Positions 36,282-45,835 of a stretch of DNA of 64,000 nt are shown here, piece by piece. This DNA is from Carideicomes alvinocaridis (lineage in GTDB: Bacteria; Pseudomonadota; Alphaproteobacteria; Rhodobacterales; Rhodobacteraceae): contig SRJI02000006.1 in assembly GCA_005473895.2 (NCBI GenBank), positions 62,001 to 126,000 on the forward strand, given 5' to 3'. How positions within the stretch are numbered: the stretch's first letter is position 1; each line of letters opens with the position of its first letter. The notes under the pieces were generated by a model. The model saw only the letters and a program-made list of their open reading frames with translations. It was not told the origin of the DNA and made no database searches. The translations under genes were made by a program, and so were the position numbers.

Positions 36282-36497
36282 ATGGCATTGGTTGCATTCC
36301 TGATAGGCGGCGTTATCGGAGTGTTCTCCGCAATCGTCGGCCTGTTCTTCGGCCTCTCCCTTCTTTCCTGCTTCGGACTCTACATGGCCGTCGCCACCGT
36401 GGTGCCGCTGATCCTGATCTTCAGCGTCCGGCACGACGATACCGGCCCGAAGGAACGCGACCACGTGAATGGCCGCATGCGCACTCAATCCGCCTGA
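36282..36497 (+). CDS. Small two-helix membrane protein
   Basis: 71 aa, ATG 36282 with AAGG about 8 bases upstream. Two closely spaced hydrophobic segments (LVAFLIGGVIGVFSAIVGLF and GLYMAVATVVPLILIFSV) and a short basic/polar tail (HDDTGPKERDHVNGRMRTQS). Glycine and small residues suggest a tight helix hairpin in the inner membrane. Not recognised. It is followed by a terminator at 36596-36618 that lies between it and convergent valS. Confidence 0.65.
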   Translation: MALVAFLIGGVIGVFSAIVGLFFGLSLLSCFGLYMAVATVVPLILIFSVRHDDTGPKERDHVNGRMRTQSA

Positions 36498-36595
36498 CCC
36501 CGGCCCCGCCGCCCTGGCATTGGGCGGCCCGATTGCGTGGCGCAGACAACTCCGAAAAACATACGGTAACGCACCGATAGCTTGTCGAGCATGAA

Positions 36596-36618
36596 GGACC
36601 CCGCCCCTCGCGGGGTCC
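36596..36618. terminator. Terminator hairpin between the small membrane gene and valS
   Basis: GGACCCCGC-CCCT-CGCGGGGTCC, arms pair almost perfectly (one bulge). The plus strand continues TGTTCATTT; the minus strand continues with TTCATG. It can serve either convergent gene; the T-runs are weak. Confidence 0.6.
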
Positions 36619-36722
36619 TGTTCATTTCGGCTGCCTGATGTGGCGGGAGCGGTGCCCACGGGCAAGGCGCGCCTTACCCATGGGTAATGTTATCGCGGGA
36701 TGGTACAACTCATAAGGGTATC

Positions 36723-39700
36723 CTACCCCAGCTCCGACAGCCGCGCATGGGCGGCCTGCAGCGCCGCCGCCTCTTCCTGCTTGGCGGTCAGCAGCTCGCG
36801 CGTCTCCTCCACCACGTCGTCGGGGGCGCTTTCGACGAATTTCGGGTTGTTCAGCCGCCCTTCCAGCCCGCGCATGTCCTTGGCGAGCTTGTCGAGCGAC
36901 TTTTCCAGCCGGGCCTTTTCCTCGGCCACGTCGATGATCCCCTCGAGCGGCAGGCCGAAGCTGGCCCCGCCCACGGCGATGGTGGCCGAGCCCTTGGGCA
37001 TCGCCCGCGCCTCTTCCAGCGCCTCGACCCGGGCCAGCCGCTTGATCAGCGCCTCGTTGCGGGCAAAGGCCGCCTTCTGATCCTTGGTCCAGTCCGTCAC
37101 CACGAGGTTGACGTGCAGCCCCGCGGGCACGTGCATCTGCGCCCGGACGGAGCGGATTTCCTCGATGAGCTGGATCACCCAGTTCATCTCCGCATCCGCG
37201 GCCGGGTCCACCAGCTCGGCGCCGTAGCTGGGCCAGTCGGAATGGATCAGCATCTTGTCGCGGGTGCCCAGGCCCTCCCACAGCTCTTCGGTGATGAAGG
37301 GCATGATCGGGTGCAGCATCAGCAGGCACTGGTCGATGACCCAGGCCATGGTCGCGCGGGTCTCGGCCTGCGCGGATGCGTCGGTGCCCGAGAGCAGCGG
37401 CTTGGAGAATTCGACGTACCAGTCGCAGACCTTGCCCCAGACGAACCGGTAGAGCGCGTTCGCGGCATCGTCGAAGCGGAAGGCGTCGAGCGCCGCGTCC
37501 ACCTCTTCGCGGACCTTGGCCGTCTCGCCGACGATCCAGCGGTTCACCGTCTCCGTCGGCTGCGGCACCGTGCCGTCCGAACCGGCGGCCTCGTTCATCT
37601 CGGCAAAGCGCGCGGCATTCCAGAGCTTGGTGCCGAAATTCCGATAGCCCGCAATGCGTTGCGTGGACAACTTCAAGTCCCGTCCCATGGCCGCCATGGC
37701 CGTGAGCGTGAAGCGCACCGCGTCCGCGCCGTATTCGTCGATCAGCTCCAGCGGGTCGAGCACGTTGCCCAGAGACTTCGACATCTTCTTGCCCTTCTCG
37801 TCGCGGACGAGCGCATGGACATAGACCGTGTCGAAGGGTTTCTCGCCCACCACGGCGTATTGCATCATCATCATCCGGGCGACCCAGAAGAAGATGATGT
37901 CGAAGCCGGTGATCAGCACCGAGGTGGGGAAGTATTTCTGCAGCTCCGGCGTCTGCTCGGGCCAGCCCAGCGTGCCGATGGGCCAGAGCCCGGAGGAGAA
38001 CCAGGTGTCCAGCACGTCGGGATCGCGCCAGACCGGGTAGACGAGCTGCGTCGGGTCCTGCGTGACGTTGTACTGCGCGAGGCTTTCGGCCAGGGCGTGG
38101 ATCGCGGCGGCCTTGTCCTCCACCTCGATGACGCGGGCATGGTCGATGGGCGTGGGCGTGTCGGCCAGCTCCAGCCGGAAGGCATCGACGACACCCTCGA
38201 AATCGGCGGCGCAGTGATGGACCTCGCCCGCATGGACCATGTGGTCCTTGATCAGCAGTTCGCCCAGCTCCACCGCGTCGAGCGCGCCGTCGCCCTCCTG
38301 GTCGCGGAAATCGGGCGCCGAGAGGTCCAGCCCGTACCAGACGGGGATCTGGTGCCCCCACCATAGCTGGCGCGAGATGCACCAGGGCTCGATATTCTCC
38401 AGCCAGTGGAAATAGACCTTGGCGTCGCGCTCGGGCAGGATGCGGGTGTCGCCGTTGCGGACGGCGTCCAGCGCGGGGCCCACGATCTTGTCGGTGTCCA
38501 CGAACCACTGGTCAGTCAGCATCGGCTCGATCACCACCTTGGAGCGGTCGCCGAAGGGCTGCATGATCGGCTTGGCCTCGACCAGCGGCACGAGGCTTTC
38601 CTCCTCCACCCGGTCTTCGCCCCCCTCTTCGGGGGCCAGCGGCGTGCGGGCCGCCTTGCCGAGCCGCGGGTCGCTTTCCTGGGTCATCACCGCGAGGCCC
38701 TCTGCGGTGATCTGCTCCACCACGCGCTCGCGCGCCTCGAACCGGTCGAGCCCGCGCAGGTCGTCGGGCACGAGGTTGATCGCGTCGGCCTCGTCCACGC
38801 TCAGGCTGCGCTCGCCACGGGCCACCTCGAGCGCGGTCTCGGCGGCCTCGGCATAGGGCTTGCCGTCGCTGCGCATGGTGCCGGTGGTGTCCATCAGCCG
38901 GTACATCGGGATGCCACCGCGGCGCGCCACCTGGTAGTCGTTGAAATCATGCGCGCCGGTGATCTTCACCGCGCCCGAGCCGAAGCTGGGATCGGGATAT
39001 TCATCGGTGATGATCGGGATCAGGCGGCGATGTTCCTTGGGCCCCACCGGGATCTCGCAGAGCTGGCCCACGATGGGCGCATAGCGTTCGTCCGAGGGAT
39101 GCACCGCCACGGCGCCGTCGCCCAGCATCGTCTCGGGCCGGGTGGTGGCGATGGAGATATAATCGCGCTCCTCCTCGAAGAGCACGTTCCCCTCCTCGTC
39201 CTTCTCCACGTAAGTGTAGGTGGCGCCGCCGGCGAGCGGGTACTTGAAGTGCCACATGTGGCCCGGCGTCTCCACGTTCTCGACCTCGAGGTCGGAGATC
39301 GCGGTCTCGAAATGCGGGTCCCAGTTGACCAGCCGCTTGCCGCGGTAGATCAGGCCCTTCTCGTACATGTCGACGAAGACCTTGATCACCGCGTCGTGGA
39401 AGTTGCCCTCTTCCCCGGCGGGCGCACCCGGCGCGCCAGACATGGTGAAGGCGTTGCGCGACCAGTCGAGCGAGGCGCCGAGGCGGCGCAGCTGGGACAT
39501 GATGGTGCCGCCGGACTGGCTCTTCCACTCCCAGACCTTTTCGAGGAAGGCCTCGCGCCCCATCTCGCGGCGGGTGACGTTGCCTTCCTTGGCCAGTTCA
39601 CGCTCCACCACCATCTGGGTGGCGATGCCCGCATGGTCCTGCCCGGGCTGCCAGAGCGTGTCGTGGCCGCGCATCCGGTGCCAGCGGACGAGGATGTCCT

Positions 39701-39887
39701 GCAGCGTGTTGTTGAAGGCATGGCCCATATGCAGCGAGCCGGTCACGTTGGGTGGCGGGATCATGATCGAGAAGGTCTCGGCCCCCGGCCGGGCATTGGC
39801 GCCCGCGCGGAAGGCGCCTGCCTCTTCCCATTTCGCGTAGAGCCGCGGCTCGGCGTCTTTGGCGTCGAAGGTCTTGTCCATGGCCAT
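36723..39887 (-). CDS. valS: Valyl-tRNA synthetase
   Basis: 1054 aa from ATG 39887; a second ATG lies two codons on at 39881. Longer frames upstream cross repeat sequence. Class I synthetase with editing. HIGH motif is [11 protein letters not shown] (HMGH, near 47), the KMSKS loop is [13 protein letters not shown], the editing domain has [21 protein letters not shown] and [20 protein letters not shown], and the C-terminal coiled coil is [19 protein letters not shown] to [14 protein letters not shown]. The insertions make it longer than the E. coli enzyme (951 aa), as is common in alphaproteobacteria. Not next to the PopZ-like gene here, unlike in many relatives. Confidence 0.97.
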   Translation of the reverse strand: MAMDKTFDAKDAEPRLYAKWEEAGAFRAGANARPGAETFSIMIPPPNVTGSLHMGHAFNNTLQDILVRWHRMRGHDTLWQPGQDHAGIATQMVVERELAKEGNVTRREMGREAFLEKVWEWKSQSGGTIMSQLRRLGASLDWSRNAFTMSGAPGAPAGEEGNFHDAVIKVFVDMYEKGLIYRGKRLVNWDPHFETAISDLEVENVETPGHMWHFKYPLAGGATYTYVEKDEEGNVLFEEERDYISIATTRPETMLGDGAVAVHPSDERYAPIVGQLCEIPVGPKEHRRLIPIITDEYPDPSFGSGAVKITGAHDFNDYQVARRGGIPMYRLMDTTGTMRSDGKPYAEAAETALEVARGERSLSVDEADAINLVPDDLRGLDRFEARERVVEQITAEGLAVMTQESDPRLGKAARTPLAPEEGGEDRVEEESLVPLVEAKPIMQPFGDRSKVVIEPMLTDQWFVDTDKIVGPALDAVRNGDTRILPERDAKVYFHWLENIEPWCISRQLWWGHQIPVWYGLDLSAPDFRDQEGDGALDAVELGELLIKDHMVHAGEVHHCAADFEGVVDAFRLELADTPTPIDHARVIEVEDKAAAIHALAESLAQYNVTQDPTQLVYPVWRDPDVLDTWFSSGLWPIGTLGWPEQTPELQKYFPTSVLITGFDIIFFWVARMMMMQYAVVGEKPFDTVYVHALVRDEKGKKMSKSLGNVLDPLELIDEYGADAVRFTLTAMAAMGRDLKLSTQRIAGYRNFGTKLWNAARFAEMNEAAGSDGTVPQPTETVNRWIVGETAKVREEVDAALDAFRFDDAANALYRFVWGKVCDWYVEFSKPLLSGTDASAQAETRATMAWVIDQCLLMLHPIMPFITEELWEGLGTRDKMLIHSDWPSYGAELVDPAADAEMNWVIQLIEEIRSVRAQMHVPAGLHVNLVVTDWTKDQKAAFARNEALIKRLARVEALEEARAMPKGSATIAVGGASFGLPLEGIIDVAEEKARLEKSLDKLAKDMRGLEGRLNNPKFVESAPDDVVEETRELLTAKQEEAAALQAAHARLSELG

Positions 39888-40050
39888 CGGAAGGCATCCC
39901 GTCGCTCTGTTTTCCGGTCCCGATGCTCTACCCCCTGAAAGGCGCGAGGAAAAGGGCGGTTCGGGGGTGTGGCGGTCCGGTCCGGGGCTGCGGGCGCCTC
40001 GGGACGGGGTCGGCCCTTCGTACCGGAGGGCTCCCCGGACCGGAGCGGCG

Positions 40051-40116
40051 GCAGGGGGCGCTGCCCCCCGTCGCTTCGCTCCTCCCCCCGGAGTTTTTCG
40101 AGCAAGATGAAGAGGG
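40051..40116 (+). repeat. GC-rich intergenic repeat, copy B (AGTTTTTCGAG tail)
   Basis: Same core as copy A (GGGGGCGCTGCCCCCC, CGTCGCTTCGCTCCTC, CCCCCCGG) but with the alternative tail AGTTTTTCGAGCAAGATGAA. It sits in the 368-bp divergent gap between valS and the SulP gene, where nothing else is seen apart from a nine-G run at 40121-40129 and a short leader. Confidence 0.85.
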
Positions 40117-40255
40117 AGCCGGGGGGGGGCGGGCGGCCGGGCGCGGGCCAAGCCATTCCGAAATTGCATGGCAGCTACCCATCTGCGCCGGTACCGGCTG
40201 GTCGCGTTCCGCGATAGGGACGCACGGACAGATTCCCCGAGAAGCCGAGGTTTTC

Positions 40256-41887
40256 ATGAGCCGAGCCATGCTGGCCGCGCTGGCCAAACGTCTTGACGAG
40301 TCCGATCTCAGCCTCAAGCCGCAGGAAAAGCTGACCCCCGCGCGGATCCGCACCGAGCTTTTGTCGGGGCTGACCGTGGCGCTCGCGCTGGTGCCCGAGG
40401 CGGTGGCCTTTGCCTTCGTCGCAGGGGTGAACCCGCTGGTGGGGCTCTACGCGGCCTTCATCGTGGGGCTGGTCACCGCGCTGATCGGCGGCCGGCCAGG
40501 CATGATCTCGGGCGCGACCGGCGCGCTGGCGGTGGTGATGGTCAGCCTCGTGGCGCAGCACGGGGTGGAATACCTCTTCGCCACCGTGGTGCTGATGGGG
40601 ATCCTGCAGGTGATCGCCGGCGTCATGCGATGGGGCAAGTTCATCCGGTTGGTGCCGCACCCGGTGATGCTGGGCTTCGTCAACGGGCTGGCCATCGTGA
40701 TCTTCCTCGCGCAGCTGGGCCAGTTCAAGGTGCCCGGAAGCATGGAGAATACCGGCCACGGCGCGGGCGGCGGAGAATGGCTGCCCCTGCCCGAGCTCGC
40801 GCTCATGCTGGGGCTTGTGGCGCTGACCATGGGGATTATCTGGATCATGCCGCGGATCACCAGGGTGGTGCCCGCGCCGCTCATGGGGATCGCCGTGGTG
40901 GCGGGACTGGTCCTGGCCGTCGGGCTCGACGTGCCGACGGTGGGCGACCTGGCCTCCATCAAGGGCGGGCTGCCGGCCTTTCACGTGCCGATGGTGCCGC
41001 TCAACTGGGAGACGCTGGAGGTCATCCTGCCCTATTCGGTGATCCTCGCTGCCATCGGGTTGATCGAGTCGCTGCTGACGCTGAACCTCGTGGGCGAGAT
41101 GACCGGCAAGCGCGGCGGCGCCAGCCAGGAATGCGTGGCGCAGGGCACCGCCAACATGATCACAGGCTTCTTCGGCGGCATGGGCGGCTGTGCCATGATC
41201 GGCCAGTCGATGATCAACGTGAAATCCGGCGGACGCACGCGGATCGCCGGGGTGGCGGCGGCGCTGTTCCTGCTGGGCTTCATCCTCTGGGGCGCGCCGG
41301 TGATCGAGCGAATCCCGCTGGCGGCGCTGGTCGGCGTGATGTTCATGGTGGTGATCGGGACCTTTGCCTGGAACTCCTTCGCCATCCTGCGGCGGGTGCC
41401 GCTGGCCGATGCGCTGGTGATCGTGCTGGTCACGGTGGTCACCGTCTGGTCGGACCTCGCCGTGGCCGTGGTGGTGGGCGTCATCGTCTCGGCGCTGAAC
41501 TACGCCTGGCAGAACGCGACGCGCATCCGGGCCAGCACCTACGTGACGCCCGAGGGGGCCAAGGTCTACCAGGTGACCGGGCCGCTCTTCTTCGGCTCGG
41601 CCGAGGGCTTCAACGAGCTCTTCGACCCGGCCGGCGACCCGTCGCTGGTGATCGTGGATTTCGCCGACAGCCGGGTGGCCGACCAGTCGGCGCTGAACGC
41701 GATCGAGGCGCTGGCCGCCAAGTACAATGCCGCCGGCAAGACCCTGCAGCTTCGTCACCTGTCACGCGACTGCCACCGGCTGCTGCGCAAGGCGGGCCAG
41801 CTCATGGTCGACAGCGCGGATGACCCGGATTACGAGATCGCCACCGACTACCATGTCCGCACCGGGGTCTTCGGCGCCGCCCACTGA
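40256..41887 (+). CDS. SulP-family inorganic anion transporter with STAS domain
   Basis: 543 aa from ATG 40256 (GAGG 6 bases upstream). A multi-helix permease in the inner membrane: RTELLSGLTVALALVPEAVA opens the transmembrane domain, NPLVGLYAAFIVGLVTALIG and RPGMISGATGALAVVMVSLV are the family signatures, and GGMGGCAMIGQSMINVKSGG lies in the core. A C-terminal STAS domain (about 435-543, ADQSALNAIEALAAKY) is regulatory. SulP proteins move sulfate, bicarbonate or chloride; which one cannot be told. Divergent from valS. Confidence 0.94.
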   Translation: MSRAMLAALAKRLDESDLSLKPQEKLTPARIRTELLSGLTVALALVPEAVAFAFVAGVNPLVGLYAAFIVGLVTALIGGRPGMISGATGALAVVMVSLVAQHGVEYLFATVVLMGILQVIAGVMRWGKFIRLVPHPVMLGFVNGLAIVIFLAQLGQFKVPGSMENTGHGAGGGEWLPLPELALMLGLVALTMGIIWIMPRITRVVPAPLMGIAVVAGLVLAVGLDVPTVGDLASIKGGLPAFHVPMVPLNWETLEVILPYSVILAAIGLIESLLTLNLVGEMTGKRGGASQECVAQGTANMITGFFGGMGGCAMIGQSMINVKSGGRTRIAGVAAALFLLGFILWGAPVIERIPLAALVGVMFMVVIGTFAWNSFAILRRVPLADALVIVLVTVVTVWSDLAVAVVVGVIVSALNYAWQNATRIRASTYVTPEGAKVYQVTGPLFFGSAEGFNELFDPAGDPSLVIVDFADSRVADQSALNAIEALAAKYNAAGKTLQLRHLSRDCHRLLRKAGQLMVDSADDPDYEIATDYHVRTGVFGAAH

Positions 41888-42035
41888 GCGGCGCGGGAGC
41901 TCCGGTTGAGGACACGGATCGAGATCGCGGCAAGGGGCCCGGCCTTGCGGGCACTCGCGGCACCCATGTTCCGGCGGGGCCGGTGGCTCCGAGTTCCGCC
42001 CCACCGACCCGGCGTTGTGAAGGCTTGAAACCAGG

Positions 42036-42147
42036 CAAGGGGGCGCTGCCCCCTCGTCGCTGCGCTCCTCACCCCCGCCATATTTATGGACCGAAGAAGA
42101 TGCCCCCGCTTCTTCTGACCATAAATCTCCCCGCCGGAGGCTCCCGC
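42036..42147. repeat. GC-rich intergenic repeat, copy C with a facing inverted tail
   Basis: Core and tail as copy A (42036-42099), followed at 42102-42147 by an inverted second tail (GCTTCTTCTGACCATAAAT then CTCCCCGCCGGAGGCTCCCG). The two tails face each other and form a stem of about 18 bp with two mismatches (42080-42099 with 42109-42127). It fills most of the 302-bp gap between the SulP gene and the flavin reductase gene. Confidence 0.82.
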
Positions 42148-42189
42148 CCCAGACAGCGGCGCCGCGGGCAGAAAGCCGGGCGCGGCGCC

Positions 42190-42795
42190 TCAATCGTCGG
42201 GGCGGGCCAGTTCGAACACCTCGGTGACCCGCGCGTAATCCCGGTAGCCGAGGCGCGAGAGCGGCTGGTAGAGCGTCACGTCGAGCCGGCCGTCGCGCAG
42301 GCAGGCATCGTCGATATGCACGCCCGTCACTTCGCCGATCACCATGCGGTTGGCCTCGCCGCGCAGCTCGATCACCTCGACCAGCCGGCATTCCAGCACC
42401 GCCGGAGAGGCGGCCACCCGGGAACAGGCGATGGTCTCGCATTCCGCCTTCTCCAGCCCGGCATGGGCGAACTCGTCCACATCCTTCGGCAACAATTGCG
42501 ACGAGGCATTCATCGCGTCGCGCAGGGCGTAGCTGACGATGTTGCAGGCAAAGACCCCGGTCTCGCGGATATTGGCCACGCTGTCCTTGGTCCCGTCCTG
42601 GTCCTCCTTGGCGGAGGTGGAGGAGAACATCACCTGCGCCGGCTTGTAGGCCAGGGCGTTGAAGAAGGAATAGGGCGCCAGGTTGTCGACCCCCGCGGCG
42701 CTGCGGCTCGAGATCCAGCCTATGGGGCGCGGCGTCACGATCGCGTTGAACGGGTTGTGGGGCAGGCCGTGGCCATCCTCGGGGCGGTAGAACAT
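42190..42795 (-). CDS. Flavin reductase-like domain protein
   Basis: 201 aa from ATG 42795 (GAGG 5 bases upstream). FMN-binding split-barrel fold of the flavin reductase/FRP family: PFNAIVTPRPIGWISSRSAA, VDNLAPYSFFNALAYKPAQV, and VANIRETGVFACNIVSYALR are typical, with LLPKDVDEFAHAGLEKAECE and VLECRLVEVIEL. Such proteins bind flavin and act with a monooxygenase or in unassigned reductions. No partner oxygenase is adjacent. Divergent from the GNAT gene. Confidence 0.9.
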   Translation of the reverse strand: MFYRPEDGHGLPHNPFNAIVTPRPIGWISSRSAAGVDNLAPYSFFNALAYKPAQVMFSSTSAKEDQDGTKDSVANIRETGVFACNIVSYALRDAMNASSQLLPKDVDEFAHAGLEKAECETIACSRVAASPAVLECRLVEVIELRGEANRMVIGEVTGVHIDDACLRDGRLDVTLYQPLSRLGYRDYARVTEVFELARPDD

Positions 42796-42890
42796 GGGCA
42801 CCTCGCTTGGTTTGCCCCCGACATAACGCCGTGCTACGCCCGGGGCCACCGGAATTCCGGGCGGGCCGGGTCACGGCAGAGAGGGTCCCG

Positions 42891-43412
42891 ATGCAGGGAT
42901 CCAGGGGCGAAACGGGGGCGGCCTTGTCCGGACTGGCACGCGAGACCGAAGACGATTGGTGGGAGGTGGAGGCGCTTTACGACCTCTGCTTCGCGCCCGG
43001 CCGCGAGGCGCTAAGCTCCTACCGCCTGCGCGACGGGGTGCCGCCGGTGGCGGAGCTTTCCCGCATCTCGCGCGACGCCTCCGGTATCCTGGGCGGCGCG
43101 ATCCGGTACTGGCCGGTCCGGGTGGGCGGCGTGAAGGCGCTGCTGCTGGGGCCGGTGGCGGTCCACCCGACGCGGCAGGGCGAAGGGCTGGGCGGGCTGT
43201 TGATCCGCGAGAGCCTGCATGCCGCCGAGCGTCTCGGCTGGGAACGGGTGATGCTGGTGGGCGATGCGCCCTATTACAGCCGTTTCGGCTTCGCGCGGCT
43301 TGAGGGCGTGGAGATGCCTCCGCCGACCAATCCCGAGCGCGTGCTGGGACTGGCACTGCAGCCGGGCGCCTGGGACGGCGTCACGGGCGAGGTGACCCGG
43401 TTCGAGGGCTGA
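42891..43412 (+). CDS. GNAT-family N-acetyltransferase
   Basis: 173 aa from ATG 42891 (AGGG upstream). The conserved acetyl-CoA pocket is LLGPVAVHPTRQGEGLGGLL followed by IRESLHAAERLGWERVMLVG and YYSRFGFARLEGVEMPPP, typical of the YhbS-like group. The N-terminal segment ALYDLCFAPGREALSSYRLR fits the substrate side. Substrate not inferable. Two AT-rich hairpins follow. Confidence 0.86.
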   Translation: MQGSRGETGAALSGLARETEDDWWEVEALYDLCFAPGREALSSYRLRDGVPPVAELSRISRDASGILGGAIRYWPVRVGGVKALLLGPVAVHPTRQGEGLGGLLIRESLHAAERLGWERVMLVGDAPYYSRFGFARLEGVEMPPPTNPERVLGLALQPGAWDGVTGEVTRFEG

Positions 43413-43436
43413 AGCGCGGGTCGGGCCGGGCGGAAA

Positions 43437-43486
43437 AAGACTTTTAAATTAAAAGTCTTGGAAAGAGTTTTTCTTCAAAACTCTTT
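43437..43486. repeat. Tandem AT-rich hairpins between GNAT and proS
   Basis: Two adjacent inverted repeats: AAGACTTTT-AAATT-AAAAGTCTT (43437-43459) and AAAGAGTTTT-TCTTC-AAAACTCTTT (43462-43486). They sit between the convergent GNAT and proS genes. They may act as a bidirectional terminator or be part of a mobile intergenic repeat family. The AT content is sharply different from the surroundings. Confidence 0.7.
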
Positions 43487-43507
43487 GGCCCGGCCGTGGC
43501 GCCCTGC

Positions 43508-44848
43508 TCAGACCGCCTTGCCGTAGATCTGCGCGATCTTCTCCACCGCCTGTTCGGGCGGCAGTTCTTCGCTTTCGCCGCTGCGGCGCGAGGTCAGCTC
43601 CACCACGCCGTTCTTGAGGCCGCGCGGCCCCACGGTAATCCGCCACGGCAGGCCGACCAGGTCCATGGTGGCGAACTTCGCCCCGGCCCGTTCGTCCCGG
43701 TCGTCGTAGAGCGGCTCCAGCCCCAGGGCCTCGATCGCCTCGTAGAGCGCCGTGCAGGCCTCGTCCGCCTGGGCGTCGCCCTGCTTGAGGTTGACGATCC
43801 CGCAATGGAAGGGCGTCACCCCCTCGGGCCAGATGATGCCGTTCTCGTCGTGGTTGGCCTCGATCAGCGCGCCGACCAGCCGGCTCACCCCGATCCCGTG
43901 AGAGCCCATATGCACCGGCACCGGCTTGCCGTCCGGGCCCTGCACCGTGGCGCCCATGGGCTCGGAATACTTGGTGCCGAAATAGAAGATCTGCCCCACC
44001 TCGATGCCCCGGGCCACGCGGCGGCGCGCCTCGGGGATCTCGTTGAACAGCGCCTCGTCATGGGTCTCGTCCGTGCGGGCATAGCGCGAGGTGAACTCCT
44101 CCAGCACCGCGCGGCATTGCTCGTGGCTCGTCGGGTCGATCTGGCGGTCGCCGAATTTCAGGTCGGTGATCTCGGAATCGTAGAAGACCTCGGACTCGCC
44201 GGTCTCGGCCAGAACGAGGAATTCATGGGTGTCGTCGCCGCCGATGGGGCCCGAATCCGCGCGCATGGGGATCGCCTGCAGGCCCATCCGCTCGTAGGTG
44301 CGCAGGTAGCTCACCAGGTGGCGGTTATAGGCGTGGAGCGCATCCTCGCGCGTCAGGTCGAAATTGTAGCCGTCCTTCATCAGGAATTCGCGGCCCCGCA
44401 TCACCCCGAAGCGGGGGCGGACCTCGTCGCGGAATTTCCACTGGATGTGGTAGAGCGTCAGCGGCAGGTCCTTGTAGCTGCCCACGTGGGACCGGAAGAT
44501 GTCGGTGATCATCTCCTCGTTCGTCGGCCCGTAGAGCATGTCGCGCTCGTGCCGGTCGCGGATGCGCAGCATCTCCGGCCCGTAGGCGTCGTAGCGCCCG
44601 CTCTCGCGCCACAGGTCGGCCGATTGCAGGGTCGGCATCAGCATCGGGATATGGCCCACGCGCTGCTGTTCCTCATGGACGATCCGCTCCACGTTGCGCA
44701 GCACCTTGTAGCCCAGCGGCAGCCAGGAATAGATGCCGGCGCTCGCCTGCTTGATCATGCCCGCCCGGAGCATCAGCCGGTGCGAGGCGATCTGCGCCTC
44801 GGCGGGCGTTTCCTTGAGAACCGGCAGGAAGTAGCGGGAAAGACGCAT
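43508..44848 (-). CDS. proS: Prolyl-tRNA synthetase (short, alphaproteobacterial type)
   Basis: 446 aa. Class II synthetase charging tRNA-Pro. It lacks the large editing insertion of the E. coli-type ProRS, as usual in alphaproteobacteria. Motif 1-like [20 protein letters not shown], motif 2 [20 protein letters not shown] with [12 protein letters not shown], motif 3 [16 protein letters not shown], and the anticodon-binding domain [19 protein letters not shown] are all in order. Free-standing ProX editing proteins may compensate for the missing insertion (known for the group, not seen here). Convergent with the GNAT gene; a small secreted protein gene lies upstream. Confidence 0.96.
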   Translation of the reverse strand: MRLSRYFLPVLKETPAEAQIASHRLMLRAGMIKQASAGIYSWLPLGYKVLRNVERIVHEEQQRVGHIPMLMPTLQSADLWRESGRYDAYGPEMLRIRDRHERDMLYGPTNEEMITDIFRSHVGSYKDLPLTLYHIQWKFRDEVRPRFGVMRGREFLMKDGYNFDLTREDALHAYNRHLVSYLRTYERMGLQAIPMRADSGPIGGDDTHEFLVLAETGESEVFYDSEITDLKFGDRQIDPTSHEQCRAVLEEFTSRYARTDETHDEALFNEIPEARRRVARGIEVGQIFYFGTKYSEPMGATVQGPDGKPVPVHMGSHGIGVSRLVGALIEANHDENGIIWPEGVTPFHCGIVNLKQGDAQADEACTALYEAIEALGLEPLYDDRDERAGAKFATMDLVGLPWRITVGPRGLKNGVVELTSRRSGESEELPPEQAVEKIAQIYGKAV

Positions 44849-44956
44849 GATGTTTGGACCCGATGTGACGTCTGGTCCGGCTCGTCTAGGCGATTCCGCG
44901 CCGCCTCACAAGCGGCGGCGGGTGGGGCGGGGCCTGCTCGCGTGGCGCTTCGGGGC

Positions 44957-45175
44957 TCAGCCGCGCCCGCCGCCCGGCACCGCGGCCGGCGTCACGAAAA
45001 GACGGAAGGCCACGCCCGGCGCCTGCCCGGCCGCTGCGGTTGGCATCGGCAACGAAAGCGCGGCGCGGGCTCGGGGCGCGCTGGCCTTTTCGTGCGGCAC
45101 ATGCCCGATCCGGGCGGCATGGGACAGCGCCACGAGCGCCGCCAGAACGAGTATGGATTTCGCGAAACGAGGCAT
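44957..45175 (-). CDS. Small exported or membrane-anchored hypothetical protein
   Basis: 72 aa from ATG 45175 with GAGGGG 5 bases upstream; the GTG immediately before it is also in frame. A hydrophobic N-terminal segment (PRFAKSILVLAALVALSHAA) looks like a signal peptide, followed by an Ala/Pro/Arg-rich tail with no recognisable domain. It lies upstream of proS in the same direction but with 108 bp between. The ribosome site supports it; the lack of any domain keeps confidence moderate. Confidence 0.5.
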   Translation of the reverse strand: MPRFAKSILVLAALVALSHAARIGHVPHEKASAPRARAALSLPMPTAAAGQAPGVAFRLFVTPAAVPGGGRG

Positions 45176-45272
45176 CACGGCCCCTCAAAGGATGAACGAT
45201 CTGCAATGCGCGCATCCTACCTCCGCGGCCGCCGCCCGGGCAGTCGGGTATTCCACACCCCGGTTCAGGGGG

Positions 45273-45692
45273 TCAGGATTTCGTCCAATCCTGCCCCCAG
45301 ACCGAGTAGATGAAGGTCGCGGACCAGGTGAGGATCATGAATCCGCCCAGCGACTGCATCATGGAGATCAGCTTTATCGCGCCGTCGGTCTTGATGTCGG
45401 TATAGCCCAGGGTGACGAAGTTCATGCCCGAGAAATAGATCAGGTCGGTCCAGGTCTGGCTGGGCATCTCGTCGAGACCGCCGAACCAGCCGCCGGCGAT
45501 CAGCCCGCGATAAATGGCGGCGAAGACGAGGATTTCCAGCAGATGCACCACCAGCAGCCCGCCGAAGACCGTCACGATGGACAGGTGCGGCCGGTCCTCG
45601 CGGCGCGGCGCGCCCTGGCGGATCGCCATCAGGCCGAGATAATGCAGGATCCCGAGGGCGAAGACGAGCAGAAGACCGGTGATCAGTGCCAT
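45273..45692 (-). CDS. Ion-channel-like membrane protein (two-helix pore type)
   Basis: 139 aa from ATG 45692. Helix 1 LITGLLLVFALGILHYLGLM, helix 2 IVTVFGGLLVVHLLEILVFA, then a pore region with WTDLIYFSGMNFVTLGYTDI and a last helix LISMMQSLGGFMILTWSATF. The TLGYTD stretch sits where the selectivity filter TVGYGD of K+ channels is found and the layout (helix-pore loop-helix) fits the Ion_trans_2 family. The second Gly of the filter is replaced by Thr, so potassium selectivity is not assured. The frame is open to 45776, but the ATG at 45692 has a purine-rich AAAGAGAG site. Confidence 0.82.
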   Translation of the reverse strand: MALITGLLLVFALGILHYLGLMAIRQGAPRREDRPHLSIVTVFGGLLVVHLLEILVFAAIYRGLIAGGWFGGLDEMPSQTWTDLIYFSGMNFVTLGYTDIKTDGAIKLISMMQSLGGFMILTWSATFIYSVWGQDWTKS

Positions 45693-45835
45693 GTAAACTC
45701 TCTTTTTCGTGACGTGACGCGGGTTCAACACCCTGCCCCGGCCCGCGGTTTCAGAGCCCCTGCCCGGGCGCCACACCGCTTGCCAAAACCGGCCCCATCG
45801 GCGATGACGGAGCCATAGCAGGCGGGGATCCGGCG

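Noticed and set aside
40117-40135. G9 run near copy B as a second phase-variable tract
   Set aside because: Intergenic, not in or next to a start site of a gene in a way that could switch it, and short; I see no reason to link it to switching.
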